Origin: Didymella arachidicola
Taxonomy: Eukaryota > Ascomycota > Dothideomycetes > Pleosporales > Didymellaceae
NCBI GenBank assembly: GCA_016630955.3
Contig: CM049995.1
Span: forward strand, 1,364,001 to 1,428,000
Direction: 5' to 3'
DNA length: 64,000 nt
Numbering within the stretch: the first letter of the stretch is position 1; every line of letters begins with the position of its first letter. The notes under the pieces were generated by a model. It saw nothing but the letters and a program-made list of their open reading frames with translations. It searched no databases and was not told the origin of the DNA. The translations under genes were made by a program, and so were the position numbers. This document shows, piece after piece, positions 35,700-47,362 of the stretch.

Positions 35700-36060
35700 C
35701 GATGCTATGCACCCATGACAACGAAGGCAATGAGTACTTCAAGCAGTTCAACCTAAGCCATGACCATGAAGATTACAACATGTTCCAGCTTGAATTGGAG
35801 GGAGATGCAATTTTCTCTGTTGTGTTCTCAGCCAACAGCGGCAAAGAAGAAGAGGGAGAAAAAGTACGCTCTCGTCTACTGCAAGCATTGCGAGAAACGC
35901 TACAGCGGGCGATGCGCAAGCCGGAACACGAGACGCCATGTCTTGCTGAGCACAGGCTCAAGATATGGAAAACTTCCAAAGGCTCCATATGCGATAAAGC
36001 AAATAATAGGAGCGATGCTCGTCGGAATTACGAGCGCTTGAAGCATTTGATCCTCGGACA
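35700..36060 (+). pseudogene. Two-finger C2H2 relic, member B
   Basis: At 35870-35935 one frame reads VYCKHCEKRYSGRCASRNTR then RH, matching finger 1 of member A with the same 15-residue Cys-to-His gap. The second His (EH, at about 35948-35953) is reached only by changing frame, and the new frame then reads SICDKANNRSDARRNYERLKH, a damaged finger 2. In that finger one Cys is absent, the usual Phe is Asn and the first His is Tyr. Upstream, 35702-35870 reads FKQFNLSHDHEDYNMFQLE in the second frame, probably the old N-terminal region. With one frameshift and at least two lost zinc ligands this cannot make a working two-finger domain. An unusual splice form is a less likely reading. Confidence 0.6.
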
Positions 36061-39000
36061 CTTGCCTCTTACATCGAGATCTGCGTCATCGGCTTGGTGG
36101 ACTTGAAAATACAGACGTGAGGTGGATTTTCCTTTACCGTATTGGAGGATCTCCTATTTTGCGACTTGATGATCTCAAGGGCTGTGTCATGGTCGACTTG
36201 AGGCTGATAGGCACGGGCTGTGTTGGTAATACCGTCGCTTCCTTACTCGCTTTGACCGCAGTAGCCTCTAATTCCAGGGTCGGTCGCAGGCATCTACTCT
36301 TGCGAAATGCTTTGTCAAGAATTGACGTATGATAAAGAGTAAAGCACATATTTCCTCTGATCACACTCTCTGTCTGACTAGCTAATGACGTCTTTGTGCA
36401 ACATGAAAACATGGATAGCGGAGAAGGTCGGCTCCAAGACGCTCGAAATTGCGCGGATCGCGGGATTGGAAGGTGCAAGGGAAGCATGTCTGACCGTGGT
36501 CACGCACCTGTTCCTGAGTCAGGGACCACAGCGTCCTACCGGGGAAGAGGAAGCGATTCGTTTTGGCCAACTCTTATATCTGCAAGACGTTGCTAATCCA
36601 CTTAGGGTAGCGGCAACGCCCTGTCATCCATGTTTGATGATATCAGAAGGGCAAAGGGCATGCTCCCGTATGTAACGCGCGACATGCGTGCAGCAAAGTC
36701 CTGCAGGTGCGACCCACCTAACCTGCGTACAATTCAGCGGATCAGAGCCGGTTCCACATACGAGCACGGAGACCTTCTGCCACCCAGGGAAGAAAGCTGC
36801 GGATACGGGACGAGTGCCTCGCGATCCAGCAGACCGGGTTTACCCTTGACTATGAAGTGCTGAACATCCGCACAGACGGCTTGGGGTTACGCGACGGCAT
36901 GAAGGGAGGCTTCCGCGTATACGGGCTCTGAGACTGGTCATCGTGTTCCTTGTCTGGAAACGGCGCATGTCGGGAACAGAGAAGGCAAATAGCGCTAACT
37001 GCTGACGAGCTAGCAATGACTCCTATTACCGACATCAATGGTTCTCCTGCCACGTATACAACGTGAAATTGCGATCTCCAAGTATAGAGTGCTAGCGTAC
37101 CATGCTCATAGCGATGTCATCCCGCGATTTCCGTACAGCAGCGTTGAGAAGCTGGGCCGGCTAGTCAGTCCAAAGAAGTGCACCTAGCGGATCCAGAAGC
37201 TGTCAGTCGGCCACAAAGCGCTAGAGTATAGCGTGTGGCGAAGCGGCACCCCGTTAATGCCGTTGTGGTGCAGGCATTCGAAGTTACTTAGACATTGCGC
37301 CTCATCTGGGCTTCATCAAGCTCGATTCAAGTAAACTTGCGTCAAGGGACGACCGTGACTTGGGTGGAGAACGGGAAGCAGAGGCCACAAGTGGGTCTTG
37401 CTCGTCATAGTGTCTGTTCATCACGGGAGCCGAGTGTTGAGAACATGTTGGCTCTGACCCGGACCCGGCTCGGGCCGAGCGTCATTCTTTTCGTCTTGCG
37501 AAAGCCTTGAACGTTGCAACTCGACTCGATCGGCTGCCGGCATCTGGGAAGAGTCTTGGGAAGCATCTGAATTACAGCTGAATGGTGTTCCAAAAGCGCT
37601 CTATAGCCGGCGTGACAGGCGAAAGAGGGAAGGGTGGAGGGTCTGGATCTTGCTCGGATCCGACCACCGGGTCGCAGATGCATGCACGATATATCGAGAT
37701 TGAGATGAGTTGCTGCCCAAGTAATTCCGGACAGAATCCCATGGCTAGATTGACTGAATGTTTGCTGGCTGATTGATCTTGTAAGAGCTTTTCAAAGAGA
37801 TCTTGAGCCCGCGCAATGCGAACCGCGTACCGGAGCCGCTGATGACTGGACCCAGACCTGCCGACATGACGCCAGCATCTGAGCAATTCCCTGAATAGCC
37901 AAGGATCAAAATGCGGGGTTTTGCACTCGATTCAGCGCCGTATACTGCCTTTGCACGTTCTATTCGTCGGGGCCCACTACGATGTGGACAAGGAGGGTCT
38001 TGAATCTTGATAGGTCCATGCAACAGCACCCGCCCACGCCCACGCCTCAGCTCGAAGCGCGTGGTGTCAGCGCCTGGCAAAGAGTTGCGGTCCGCAACGA
38101 CAATTTTGCGCGCGAACTCTTTGTTTCGGGAAGCTCCAGGCTGTATCCGCATGGAAGGTAGCGTTCGTCAGGTACCAATGCAACCTGTCTGAGTGTCCAG
38201 GAGCGTTGCGGCAAGATGTGCGCAGACGACCTGTTCTAGTATGCGCGGGATCCGGGCAACGTGCGGAATCCGGGCAACTGCCGCTTATTCTCACTGCCCG
38301 AAATAATACAATACGCGAGCATGCGTCGAAAGCATTCTGGAAGGTCGTTGGCTGTAGCTGGCGGTCCTGCAGTGAAATCCCGAGCCCCCACCCTTGTTCT
38401 CTGCGTTCGTTTGGATAGATCTGGTGCCAGGTATCACCTCCTGATTATGCTGATTGCCACGAAAACATCAGCTCATACCGACGCGTGATGGCCCACGCTG
38501 CCGGACCACAGAATCGACCGAGCCAGCATGGGGTTCCCGGCTCTGCTCGCCTGGTTAGATCCGCCTTGGTGCAGCCTCGAGAAGATTGAAAGGCGGGTCT
38601 CAACATAGCCAGTCTAGTCTTCCCGACGCCGGCGGAGGCAGCAGTGGCTAGCGAGAAGGCCATTTTGTCAGGACGAGCTCAAGCGTGCGGGACTGGGTCG
38701 GCTGGCCGTTGAAATACGCTAGGTGCAGGGCAGGGCGCAGCCAGGCTGCCCGCCTGCCAACATCTTTAGATCGTAGATATGGATCGACACAGGCGAGCCA
38801 GGATCGTCCGTCCAGTTTCAGGTACTGAGTTGATCTCCATCTTCACAGCAGCATCCGCCCACGTCCGTCGCGATACGAGCTCAGGTTGAAGTTTCTGGGC
38901 ACTGACTCTGACAACAGCTCATCGCTCCGTCGTGAGACAGACCTCGAGTCTGAGCTAACCTTCGGTGCTTGTGGTTGGCCTGTAACCGCTTGGGCTACCA

Positions 39001-39702
39001 GCTACCCCCTTGATGGACCGCGGCGCCCCGGACCATGCGAAGCACTGTGCCGCCGAAGCCGAACTCTTCGTTTACTTTGACTTTGACAGCTCGGATGCAG
39101 TTGGTCTAGCTCATCGATTGTGTCGCTTGGCCCAAAAACGCCGGGCTTGCGTGGTTGTGTTTCGGTCGTGGGCTGTCAGATGAACCTTGTCGTTGCTGGA
39201 GTCTGCAGCCTGGCGCATGTTGCCGGAGGTTTACTCCCGTGTGCTAAGCCGCTCCCGTGCCTGCCTCACTGTTGTGGAGGCTCGCGACGTCGTCGTCAAG
39301 TTCGCAAAGAACCGCCATGTCAAATTGTGAGTCCTGTTGTGTACCACCGTCCAAGCACAAGTCCTTCTGACCCCAGCCTACTTTAAGCTTCGCAATCGGC
39401 CACCCGGCATCGCCACGGAATCTTTCTGCGACTCTTGCGTGGTTGGCAGCGATACTGTAGCTGATTTTCCACAACACGTTGCCCCTTCTTCGTCATTGCA
39501 TCTTTATACCTTCTCTTCATTCGTTGATCCATCTCTTTACTCCTGGCAACGTTCGCTCGTTCGCTCGTTCGCACCAGTCCTTATCACAGTCACCCTCCTG
39601 GTACCAACGGTCGCAGATACGGTCATCATACAAACATCCAGCAGCTCGTAAACTCGCGTCTTTGTCGGTGTCATATCATAATCAACAAAAAGATTCGCTG
39701 CG
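36061..39702. other. 3.6-kb gene-poor region between C2H2 members B and C
   Basis: No recognisable gene. A plus-strand open stretch at about 36720-36930 without a start codon reads protein-like (DECLAIQQTGFTLDYEVL, NIRTDGLGLRDGMKGGFRVY) and is noted as a finding. Minus 37745-38152 is open but featureless. The last 200 bp before 39703 is pyrimidine-rich and probably contains the promoter of member C. Confidence 0.35.
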
Positions 39703-41173
39703 ATGTCTGACAAATCTTCCCGCAGCCGATTGTATGTGATCCGTGGGCATTCCGAAGGAGCTGCAGTCAGTCGCAGGTACCTTTCTGCCAACGATCCCAA
39801 CAGTTGTGATGCTCGGATGAATACAACACCCAAGGTTGAGGGCGACCAGGGCTACGCACAACCTCCCTGGGCCTATGATGACCACCAACAGTCACAGACC
39901 CCAGGCTCATACGTGCCGCATGCCGCGTCAATGTACACAGAGGATGTGTTCTCTTCTGCGCCAGGTCTTGGCTCTCGTCAAGTCCAACACCAACAACGTA
40001 CATTTTGGCCTCAACACCTCCATCAAGGCACAGATGCGTCGTCTTATCAGATTCAAGGCCATCTACAGACACGAGCGACATCTGACGATCAATACTTCTC
40101 GATCGGTGGCCAGTTCAACCCTCCAATGCATCTTTCCGGGCTTGGAGGAGACCAACAGGGCGCATGTAATACCGAGGGAAACATTCAGGGCTTTGGTGAG
40201 ATGACCTCCGATGAGAGTGCTCTGATCGATTCGTACGGTGTTCCTCCAGTTGCGAGGGAAGACGTTCGATACCACGCTGACTATCCCAATGCCACCATCG
40301 GCCAGCTTGGTTCGATTGACGACCAACAGCAAAGTATGCTCATGGCAAGTCTCGGCAGACGACCCGGCTACCAGGAGGAGCTGTTTCGCGCGATGATTGA
40401 CGGTCCGCCGAATCAGATGCCGTACGCGTCTGCCATTAACACCAACAGCATGTTTATTTCTGCCTCAGCTGGCGACGGAAACCCTGCAGGTGTCCCCTGG
40501 TATCAAGAGCATCCACTACCCCAACAAAACTGTTCTGGCAATGGCATTGTTCCAGACGTCGTTTTGAGCGGACCGGGAGATTTGCAATGGTGGAACCATG
40601 AACCTCCAGCCAGGTAAGTATTTGTCGGCTGTATCGTTCGTCTACTTCACGAGACTGATGACTGGTAGCTTGACACTGGCATTCCAGTCACCAGACCAAT
40701 CCGACCCTCAGCTTCCGGGTCGCTCGACACCGTCGTCGAGCTCTGCAGTGATTGGCGATGTCCTCCGGTGCCCGCACGAAGGATGCAAAGCCATATTCAA
40801 CAAAACCGAATTCAACAAAGGCTGGGGTAGAGGCAACTTAGGCAGGCACCTGAGACACAAACACAAGAACGGAGGCAGATGCTTCGGCTGCGAGGCTCAG
40901 GGTTGTGCATCGGTGTTCCAGAGGTCGGACGCTCGACTGAAGCACTACCGTAAGCAGCACCAGGAACTGGTGGACAAGTCCTTGAGGCAACAGAAAGCCT
41001 CAAGCTCGACTGGTACCGGAAGTGCCTGCGAGTATCTTGGTGGCTCCCAATACAGCAACAGTCTAGCTTCGCCTGCCGGCAGTCAAGCTCTCGATGACTT
41101 CGAGATGGCGTCTTCTTCTTGCGACATCGATAACGAGAGCCGCCACAATTCCTTGTTCCAAATGTTTATCTGA
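39703..41173 (+). CDS. Two-finger C2H2 protein, member C
   Basis: Two exons (39703-40613 and 40669-41173) encode 471 residues. The 55-nt intron has a GTAAGT donor and TAG acceptor and is phase 2, falling 34 residues before the first finger. The first 300 residues are Gln/Pro/Ser-rich with no domain, resembling a transactivation or disordered region. Finger 1: C338, C343, 20 intervening residues, H364, H369 (CPHEGC ... GRGNLGRHLRHKH). Its loop is five residues longer than in the other members (extra FNKTEFNKGW). Finger 2 is canonical: C378, C383, H396, H401 (VFQRSDARLKHYRKQH). A 70-residue Ser-rich tail follows. Probably a nuclear DNA-binding protein; target unknown. It is the last of the plus-strand array and shares intron place and phase with members D and F on the other side of the conserved core. 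Confidence 0.87.
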
Positions 41174-43873
41174 GCGATCAAAAAGCAAACCGAATCGATC
41201 TGGACCTTGCTAAGATGCGACTCATCGTGCCCAGGTTGGTGCGCCAAAAGCACGTGCCCCAAAAGCAATTCCCCTTCTGCTTCATTCTCTTTCCAATTGG
41301 AAGTTCGGCGGTACAGTCTGTGGTATTTGCTCGAAGGAAGTTCTTCGAATAGAATAGACTGCACCGAGAGCTTCGGTCTTTAGCCTTAGTCTTATAAAAG
41401 GAATAGCAGCCTCGTCGTTGCAGAAGAGAAGCTTCCCCCACGAAGCCACGCGCATAAGCTTGTTTGCTTTCGTAATGTATCGTACTTTGACTATCGTGTT
41501 TTCGGAAGCTACGGCATACGGTTGGCAACGGATATGTTTGATAGTTGGAGGTCCGCGTTGATGCGGGGAGTCAGGGAATGGTAGCCAGAGACTGATGTAT
41601 GCGAACGAGGAGAGCCATGGGCAAGAAGACGAAACGGCTGCCTTTCTGAAAGCTCATCTGCCGGCCTTTCCAGGATCTCTTGGGCAGGCGGACCTTCCGG
41701 CAGATAAATTGGGCACCCACGGTCCAGCTTGGTCGGGCGAAGCGTCCGCCTCACGCCGATCGTGGCAAGGGTGCTAGTTGATGACCACCACAGGAAAACC
41801 GGACCTTATGCGCAAGTGAGTTGTGTATCAACGTCGAGACGATCGGGGCCTTGTGTTCGTCGCATTGTGTTGGGACCAGGGGCGACATTCGAGGGGTCTG
41901 AGAGCAGCATCGTGAAGCTCCGAAGTTGAGGTTCAACGATTGAACACAAGAGAGGGGCCGGTGGAAGTACAAGCCAAGGTAATACTACCTCGTCTACTCC
42001 AAAGTCTTGTCGTGCGTCTCATCTTCGTCCAGAGTCCAAAGATGGGGAGAGAGGAGAGAGCGAACGCTAGGAGGGCAACAAGGTTCGTGGTGCTTGATGA
42101 GTTCGATACCTAGCGCGGCCCAATGACCGAGCTTCATCGATGCGGGAAGTGCCTTTCATCTAATCGTTCGGCCTTCCTCCAGCTGTGCTCTCGGTAACTC
42201 CACTCTTGACTGTAATTTTGTGCGAATGTGGGGTGAAAGAAGGGACCTGGGGATCTTCGGCGAACGCTGGTAGGCCCACATGGCTGCCGCCCCAGTCTGT
42301 GACAGATGCAGTGTATTACTCAACCACTTCAAGCGAAAGTTGCCTGGCTCGACTCGTCGTCGCTATGCGCACAGTTACGGCCACATTTGACTTCTCTACC
42401 ATCAGTACGATTATAGTCCCTACCATTAGGAGAGAGGACGTAACACGTATGGTCAATGCACACGCACCCATACCAGATCAAAGCTTGACAGATTTCAAAC
42501 ATGGCGAGCTGCCAGCGCGATTAAGAGCAGGGAGACTTGTACTCTCATTCGACAGTCGTTGCAAACATCGTGGCTCAGCATACGCATACCACGCCTTTGC
42601 CGCAAATAGGCTACATCTTCGCAATGCCTCATTTGCATGATGCAGGTCTCCATTGGCCTGTCCATTGACCCGAGCTAAATCATCGTGCCAGTGCCGTCCA
42701 CTATTCCCCTGCGTACAAGCATCTTCGCCAGGCCCAAGCCAATGGACGCATTACGGCACACCATGCTAGTATTGACTGCATACCATCGGTGGGCACGAGC
42801 GGTGAGCCTCACGAATCAGCGCCTCTATTGCAACCTTCCAGTGTTCATTTCATCGACTACCAGCAGCAAAGGTCTGATTTGTGGCGATGCTCAGCCTCAA
42901 TTCGCCTCCAGCTGACACCTTGACTCGGAGTGGGCGAAGAAGCACTCTCAACAGCAGGCGTGACGAGCACCATGCATCTTGCCATTACTGACCTTGCATT
43001 TTGATACCAGGAGTCCGGAACGACTGTTGTCGTTGCGGATGAAGTTGCAGCGAGGCTGCAGAAGCGGCCGCAGAAGCGGATCCGCGCACAGGATTCAGCC
43101 AATCGCCCTCTTCCGCGAACAATACGATACAACCTGCGAAGACAGCTCACATCTTCGTGTCACCTGCTGAGACTTGCAACAATCAAGCGCAATGCTCACG
43201 ATATAGTTGTCGTTCCATCAAAACTACACCAAGTCTCGATTTGCGATGTCCAACTAAGTCACCTCTTGAGCCCAATCCTACTTTGCCTGAGCTCATACAG
43301 CAGAGCATTATTAGTATCCCAGGTGATAGCAGCGACCTGTCCCTCTTCCCACCGATCTAAGAGCTGATAATCCTTTACAAGCTCTTTCGTAATCGAATGA
43401 GAGCTTCTTCTCTACCGTCGTCAATGAATGAGACGCCTCTGCGACGAACACGCCAGGTGCAAGCAACGAAAGGGACATCGAGACCAATTGAAGCTTGTTT
43501 CCATATCCTCTAGATTCGAGATCGCATCACATTGTATCACGACTTTAATAAAGAGCCATCATTTCCGAGTGATGAGGATGTATTATCGGTCGGAGACCAA
43601 GCCATGCATGTCTTGGCCACACGTTGACCACCAGACGATGCATACAGCCAGATTTCGAGATCTTTGCTCAGGCTTGCAAAGCTCGACCTGTAGATGTTAG
43701 AGTAAGCTCTGGCCAATTTAATTCATTGACACGTTTCTGTGGGTGCTTGGGCACCTCTGACTGCATAGCCTTACGCTTTGCTACCCATTCAGCACACTTG
43801 AACATGCTGGCACTGCGAAATGTCTGCATATGCCTTAGGCTTCTCGCTAAAAATGTTCCTGCGCGCCTCAATT
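41174..43873. other. 2.7-kb gene-poor region, nothing recognised
   Basis: 3' side of member C and of the RING gene. The longest open frame (plus 42185-42640) has no domain or splice context and was not accepted. Confidence 0.4.
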
Positions 43874-45097
43874 CTACCTCTGCAGTGGAACACCGGACCT
43901 TCTTGATGCCTTGGGCACACTCAGTAACGAGGCGCCTCGGTTCAGGCCGTTGTTTCCAATGTGCTGTCGCTGCAGCATGGGCGATACCTGATATGATGGC
44001 CCAACGTTCACGTTGATTATCGGCGGCTGACGGGACCCACCTACGATTGGAAGACGGCTTGGCCGCGGCGTGCTAACAGGTGCAGATTCTGCAGTCTTGT
44101 CAACGTGAAGCTCATCAAGATATGAGACTAAGACAAGGCATGAGCTTACGACCCGTATGAGCTCGACCGACTCCGCCTCGCCCGTGAAGATGTTGAGCGT
44201 GATTGGGAACAGGTCTGGGGCCGACACCGCCTTGCTGCTGCCTGCTGCTACCGGAGCTGCCGCTGCCTTGCCTGTTGTGCAGTCTATGGCCTCCTAAATG
44301 CTGAACAGCACCTCCGGGAAGACTGTACATGCCAGTACCGCTCCTTACACCCGGAATATGGTCAGTGAAGCGATTGGGGGCTTGAGCAGTCTGCAGTGTC
44401 ATTTCTGCCTCATCGCCTGCAGCGACAGCAACATGGGACGCCATCACTTGTCCTTTCAGTGAGTCGTACATCTTCTTCGAACGTGCCAGCGCCTTCGCCT
44501 TTTCCAAAAAGTGGGCGCTGAGTTCGTTGTTCTTCGTCTCGAGGGCTTCGCAGTCTGCCTGCTGTGCTGCTCGAATGTCAGCTACCGCGTGCGATATCTT
44601 CCGAGGCCGGCACTGACCTTGCACCTTATCCTGCAACACCTTGATCTGAGAGTTGGCATCGTGGATGAGCTGGTCCATCTGCTGGCTGAGCAAGTTGTAC
44701 TTCTCAGTCAGTCCCTTCGCAAGATGCTCTTGGTAGATGATTTCCTGAGTTGTCTGGTAGCTGTGGAAAGCTAGACTACGGCTTGCACACTCCATGATGA
44801 CGGTGGGGCTGAGGCCGCTGAGCACACTCGTCTTGTAGTCCTCGGTGGGGTTGAGACCAGCCACAACCACATCGTCTCGATTCTGCATCTCTGCGCCGCA
44901 TGCCGGGCAGGACCTGTGCGTGTCCGCAGACCTGGACAGACCGGTCCTGTCGGCGCATTGTGTACAGAAGACGTGGCTTGGACGGGTTAGCTATCATTGC
45001 GAACTGAAAGTGAGACATGCCTGCAAGTAGTGACGACAGCTTGATCATGCAGCTGCGTCCGACACTTGAGGTTATTGCAGCGAAGTACAAACTCCAT
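43874..45097 (-). CDS. HEI10/CCNB1IP1-like RING-finger protein
   Basis: Four exons (45021-45097, 44618-44976, 44150-44566, 43874-44088) give 355 residues with all phases consistent. The RING is at the N-terminus: C7, C12, C25, H27, C30, C33, C49, C52, a C3HC4 pattern. It is followed by LNPTEDYKTSVLSGLSPT and MECASRSLAF, sequence I recognise from the fungal CCNB1IP1/HEI10 group, then a coiled coil (about residues 95-190) and a Gln/Gly/Ser-rich tail. In animals and plants these are SUMO/ubiquitin ligases needed for meiotic crossovers or cyclin B control; the role in filamentous fungi is less clear. Intron 1 (44977-45020) appears to be GC-AG (AG|GCATGT, CTAAC branch); without it the RING breaks. 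Intron 2 (44567-44617) has a length divisible by three and could be retained. It lies 284 bp from the stop of RXT2. Confidence 0.87.
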
Positions 45098-45381
45098 TAG
45101 AGACGACCTGGGGTGAGAGGAAGGCAGATCCGCGAGTTGAGGGAAATGTGATTCGCGCTAAGGCGTCCACACGTGGGCTGCTTTGACGAAGCAGGAGCGA
45201 CTACCTTACAGTGAGTCTGGTGATAAAGTCTACAATGCATTCCATGTCTTGGTATCGTGGTATATCGCTGCGTAATGCAAAATGGTAACAAATGACACTA
45301 AAGCTGCTACAGATCGGACTGCAGCAGCTGAAGACCGAGGACTCTAACGCTGGAACGGTTCCTTGTTGATTCAGACCGAGC

Positions 45382-46861
45382 CTATCGATCGTCCTTGTCA
45401 GGCTTCCGTCTTTGTCTTGTGCTCTTCTTTCCTGTGTTTGCCGTCTCGTCCTCCTCTTCATCTCGGCCTTTTGTCAGGTCGTGGTCGAGATTCCACTCCT
45501 CGTTGTCGTACCAGTCTTCGCCGTCGCTCATTTCGCCAATGTGTGCTTCAGCCTTGCACCACTTGAACACGTCCTGTCGCATTCGGTCTGCGTGCATCAG
45601 GCCTTGGTATAGATCACATGTCGCTCGAGCAACCTCCTCCTGCTTTTGCACGTATGCCATGAGTAGCATGCGTGTCTCTTCGGCCTCGTGCGGAGGAAGA
45701 CCGAAATCGCGGTCTGGGAGCGAATCGGTGGAGAAGAGGAAGAGCGGATGCACCTGACCAGCGAGACTCGAGGGTGAGTGTGGAGGTGAGGGGGTCGATG
45801 CTGCATGAGCTCGGGCGCGGGTGGTCATGCGGTGTGCAGCTTGTGATGTGTCGTCAGAGGCGTCGTCGCCGGCCGGTGATTGTGGGCCTTCGCCATTCTC
45901 ATGTGTCTGATCTGTCTCGTGCGCTATGCAGTTGGTTGTAGGACCTGTGCCATTTACGCCCTCCGTGCTCTTTGTAACGATGGCCTCGTCCTCCAAACTG
46001 CCGTGAGATGGCCCAACGTCTTCCATTTCGTGATCTTGAGCACCATCTAGCGCGCCGTGCCTGTCATTGCGCATCACTGACTGCAAATCACCATTTACAG
46101 CGCGTTGTGGTGCACCGGTGGTCGCTGGACTGCCGAGTGGTGCGTCTGCCATAGCCGCCAAAGCTGCAGGTGCAAAAGTCGAGTCGCCTTGAAGCTTGAC
46201 AAAGAGCTGTTTTGCCCTGGCAACTGTAATCTGCTCCCTTCGCCAGAGCTCACCTGCTTCATTCGCTAAACTCGTCAGGTGCTTAGACGTGTATGGGACG
46301 CTCATAGATCGGTGGTTTGGTAGATCGGCGGCAGAGGTCAGCGGCCTGAGCAATCCTGTATATCTTGTCAGTCGTCGCGCCACGCTCACAAGAGAGTGCA
46401 CACGTACGTTCCAACCGTATGTCTGCGTATGGATTCTCCTCCACTGCCTCGAGGTCGTCCTCATCTTCGTATTCGTCTGAAGGTTCGACGATGTCGCCGT
46501 CGGGATCGTACCGCGGAGGATTGCGCTTCAGGATGAACCTGCGATGACCAGCATGTTCAATGCGCTGTGGGTAGCATCGTCAGTCTGTGTCGAGGCAGGG
46601 CGGAGCTAGGAGACGGACCTTCTTGTATGGACGTGGATCTGAGAGGAAGTCTGGGTCGCTGGCGCGTGCGTATAGCGATTTACGCTTCAGATCTTGTCTG
46701 GGATCTGCGAAAGGCGAATCTGCGTCTTCTTGGTCCGCTGACGTTGGTTAGTGCGCGCAAGTACTGACGGGCGCGAGCTTGTACATACAATCATTGCCTC
46801 GTAATAGCTTTCTCTTCATAGAGAAGATCGTGTCTATGATTTGCTGCTGCTGGCTTGCCAT
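45382..46861 (-). CDS. RXT2: RXT2, Rpd3L histone deacetylase complex subunit
   Basis: Four exons (46789-46861, 46619-46737, 46408-46564, 45382-46355) give 440 residues in phase. The N-terminal half carries the Rxt2 domain: IIDTIFSMKRKLLRGND, ARASDPDF, PYKKRIEHAGHRRFILKRNPP, EENPYADIRLERLLRPLT and SVPYTSKHLTSLANEA. The middle is Ser/Thr/Asp-rich and disordered. A conserved helix follows (LLMAYVQKQEEVARATCDLY), and an acidic tail (WYDNEEWNLDHDL) ends in a basic stretch. Rxt2 is an accessory subunit of the large Rpd3 histone deacetylase complex, acting in the nucleus in promoter repression and stress response. The fungal domain is clear; exact stoichiometry and targets are not known here. It is divergent from TRAPPC11, with 501 bp between the two start codons. 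Confidence 0.92.
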
Positions 46862-47362
46862 TGCGACAACGGCCTCCTGGCGAGCTTAAACGAAGAATCG
46901 CTGGTATCGTGTGAGAGGTGGAGGGAACGGCGTGTTCGAGCCCAAGCAAGAAGTTGCGCTCCGTGATTCAGAGGACGCGGCGAGGTGGAGGCAATAAGGA
47001 GCGTTTTCAGTGCTTCAGAAGCTATGCGCAGGTTCATGAAGTGTGCGCTGAGAGCGTCGCAGAGCGCGAGAACGCTGGAGTTGCCGGTTAGCGCGTCGGC
47101 GTTCGGCGGTGGATGAATGGCTGCCCGCGATAGATGTCATCACGCCAATCCATGCAGCACGCGCATGTGCACTGGCAAGCCGCTGCAACAAACGCGAAGT
47201 CCACCCCAGCTCCTCAAGCGTACACTTGCCGAATCGAACAACCACAAAGCCTGCAAGAAAGACAATCGCAGACGAGTGGATCTGAAACCGGGGGTCTCGC
47301 TGCTGCCCGCACCACACTCCTCAACACCACTCTTCATGGACAGGTAGCACTCGATATTTCCA
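46862..47362. promoter_or_regulatory. Bidirectional promoter, RXT2 / TRAPPC11
   Basis: This 501-bp space holds both 5' leaders of two divergent conserved genes, so the promoter is likely shared or overlapping. I could not identify a specific factor site with confidence. Confidence 0.5.

Noticed and set aside
42185..42640. 151-codon plus-strand frame
   Set aside because: No recognisable features and lies in gene-poor DNA; could be chance.
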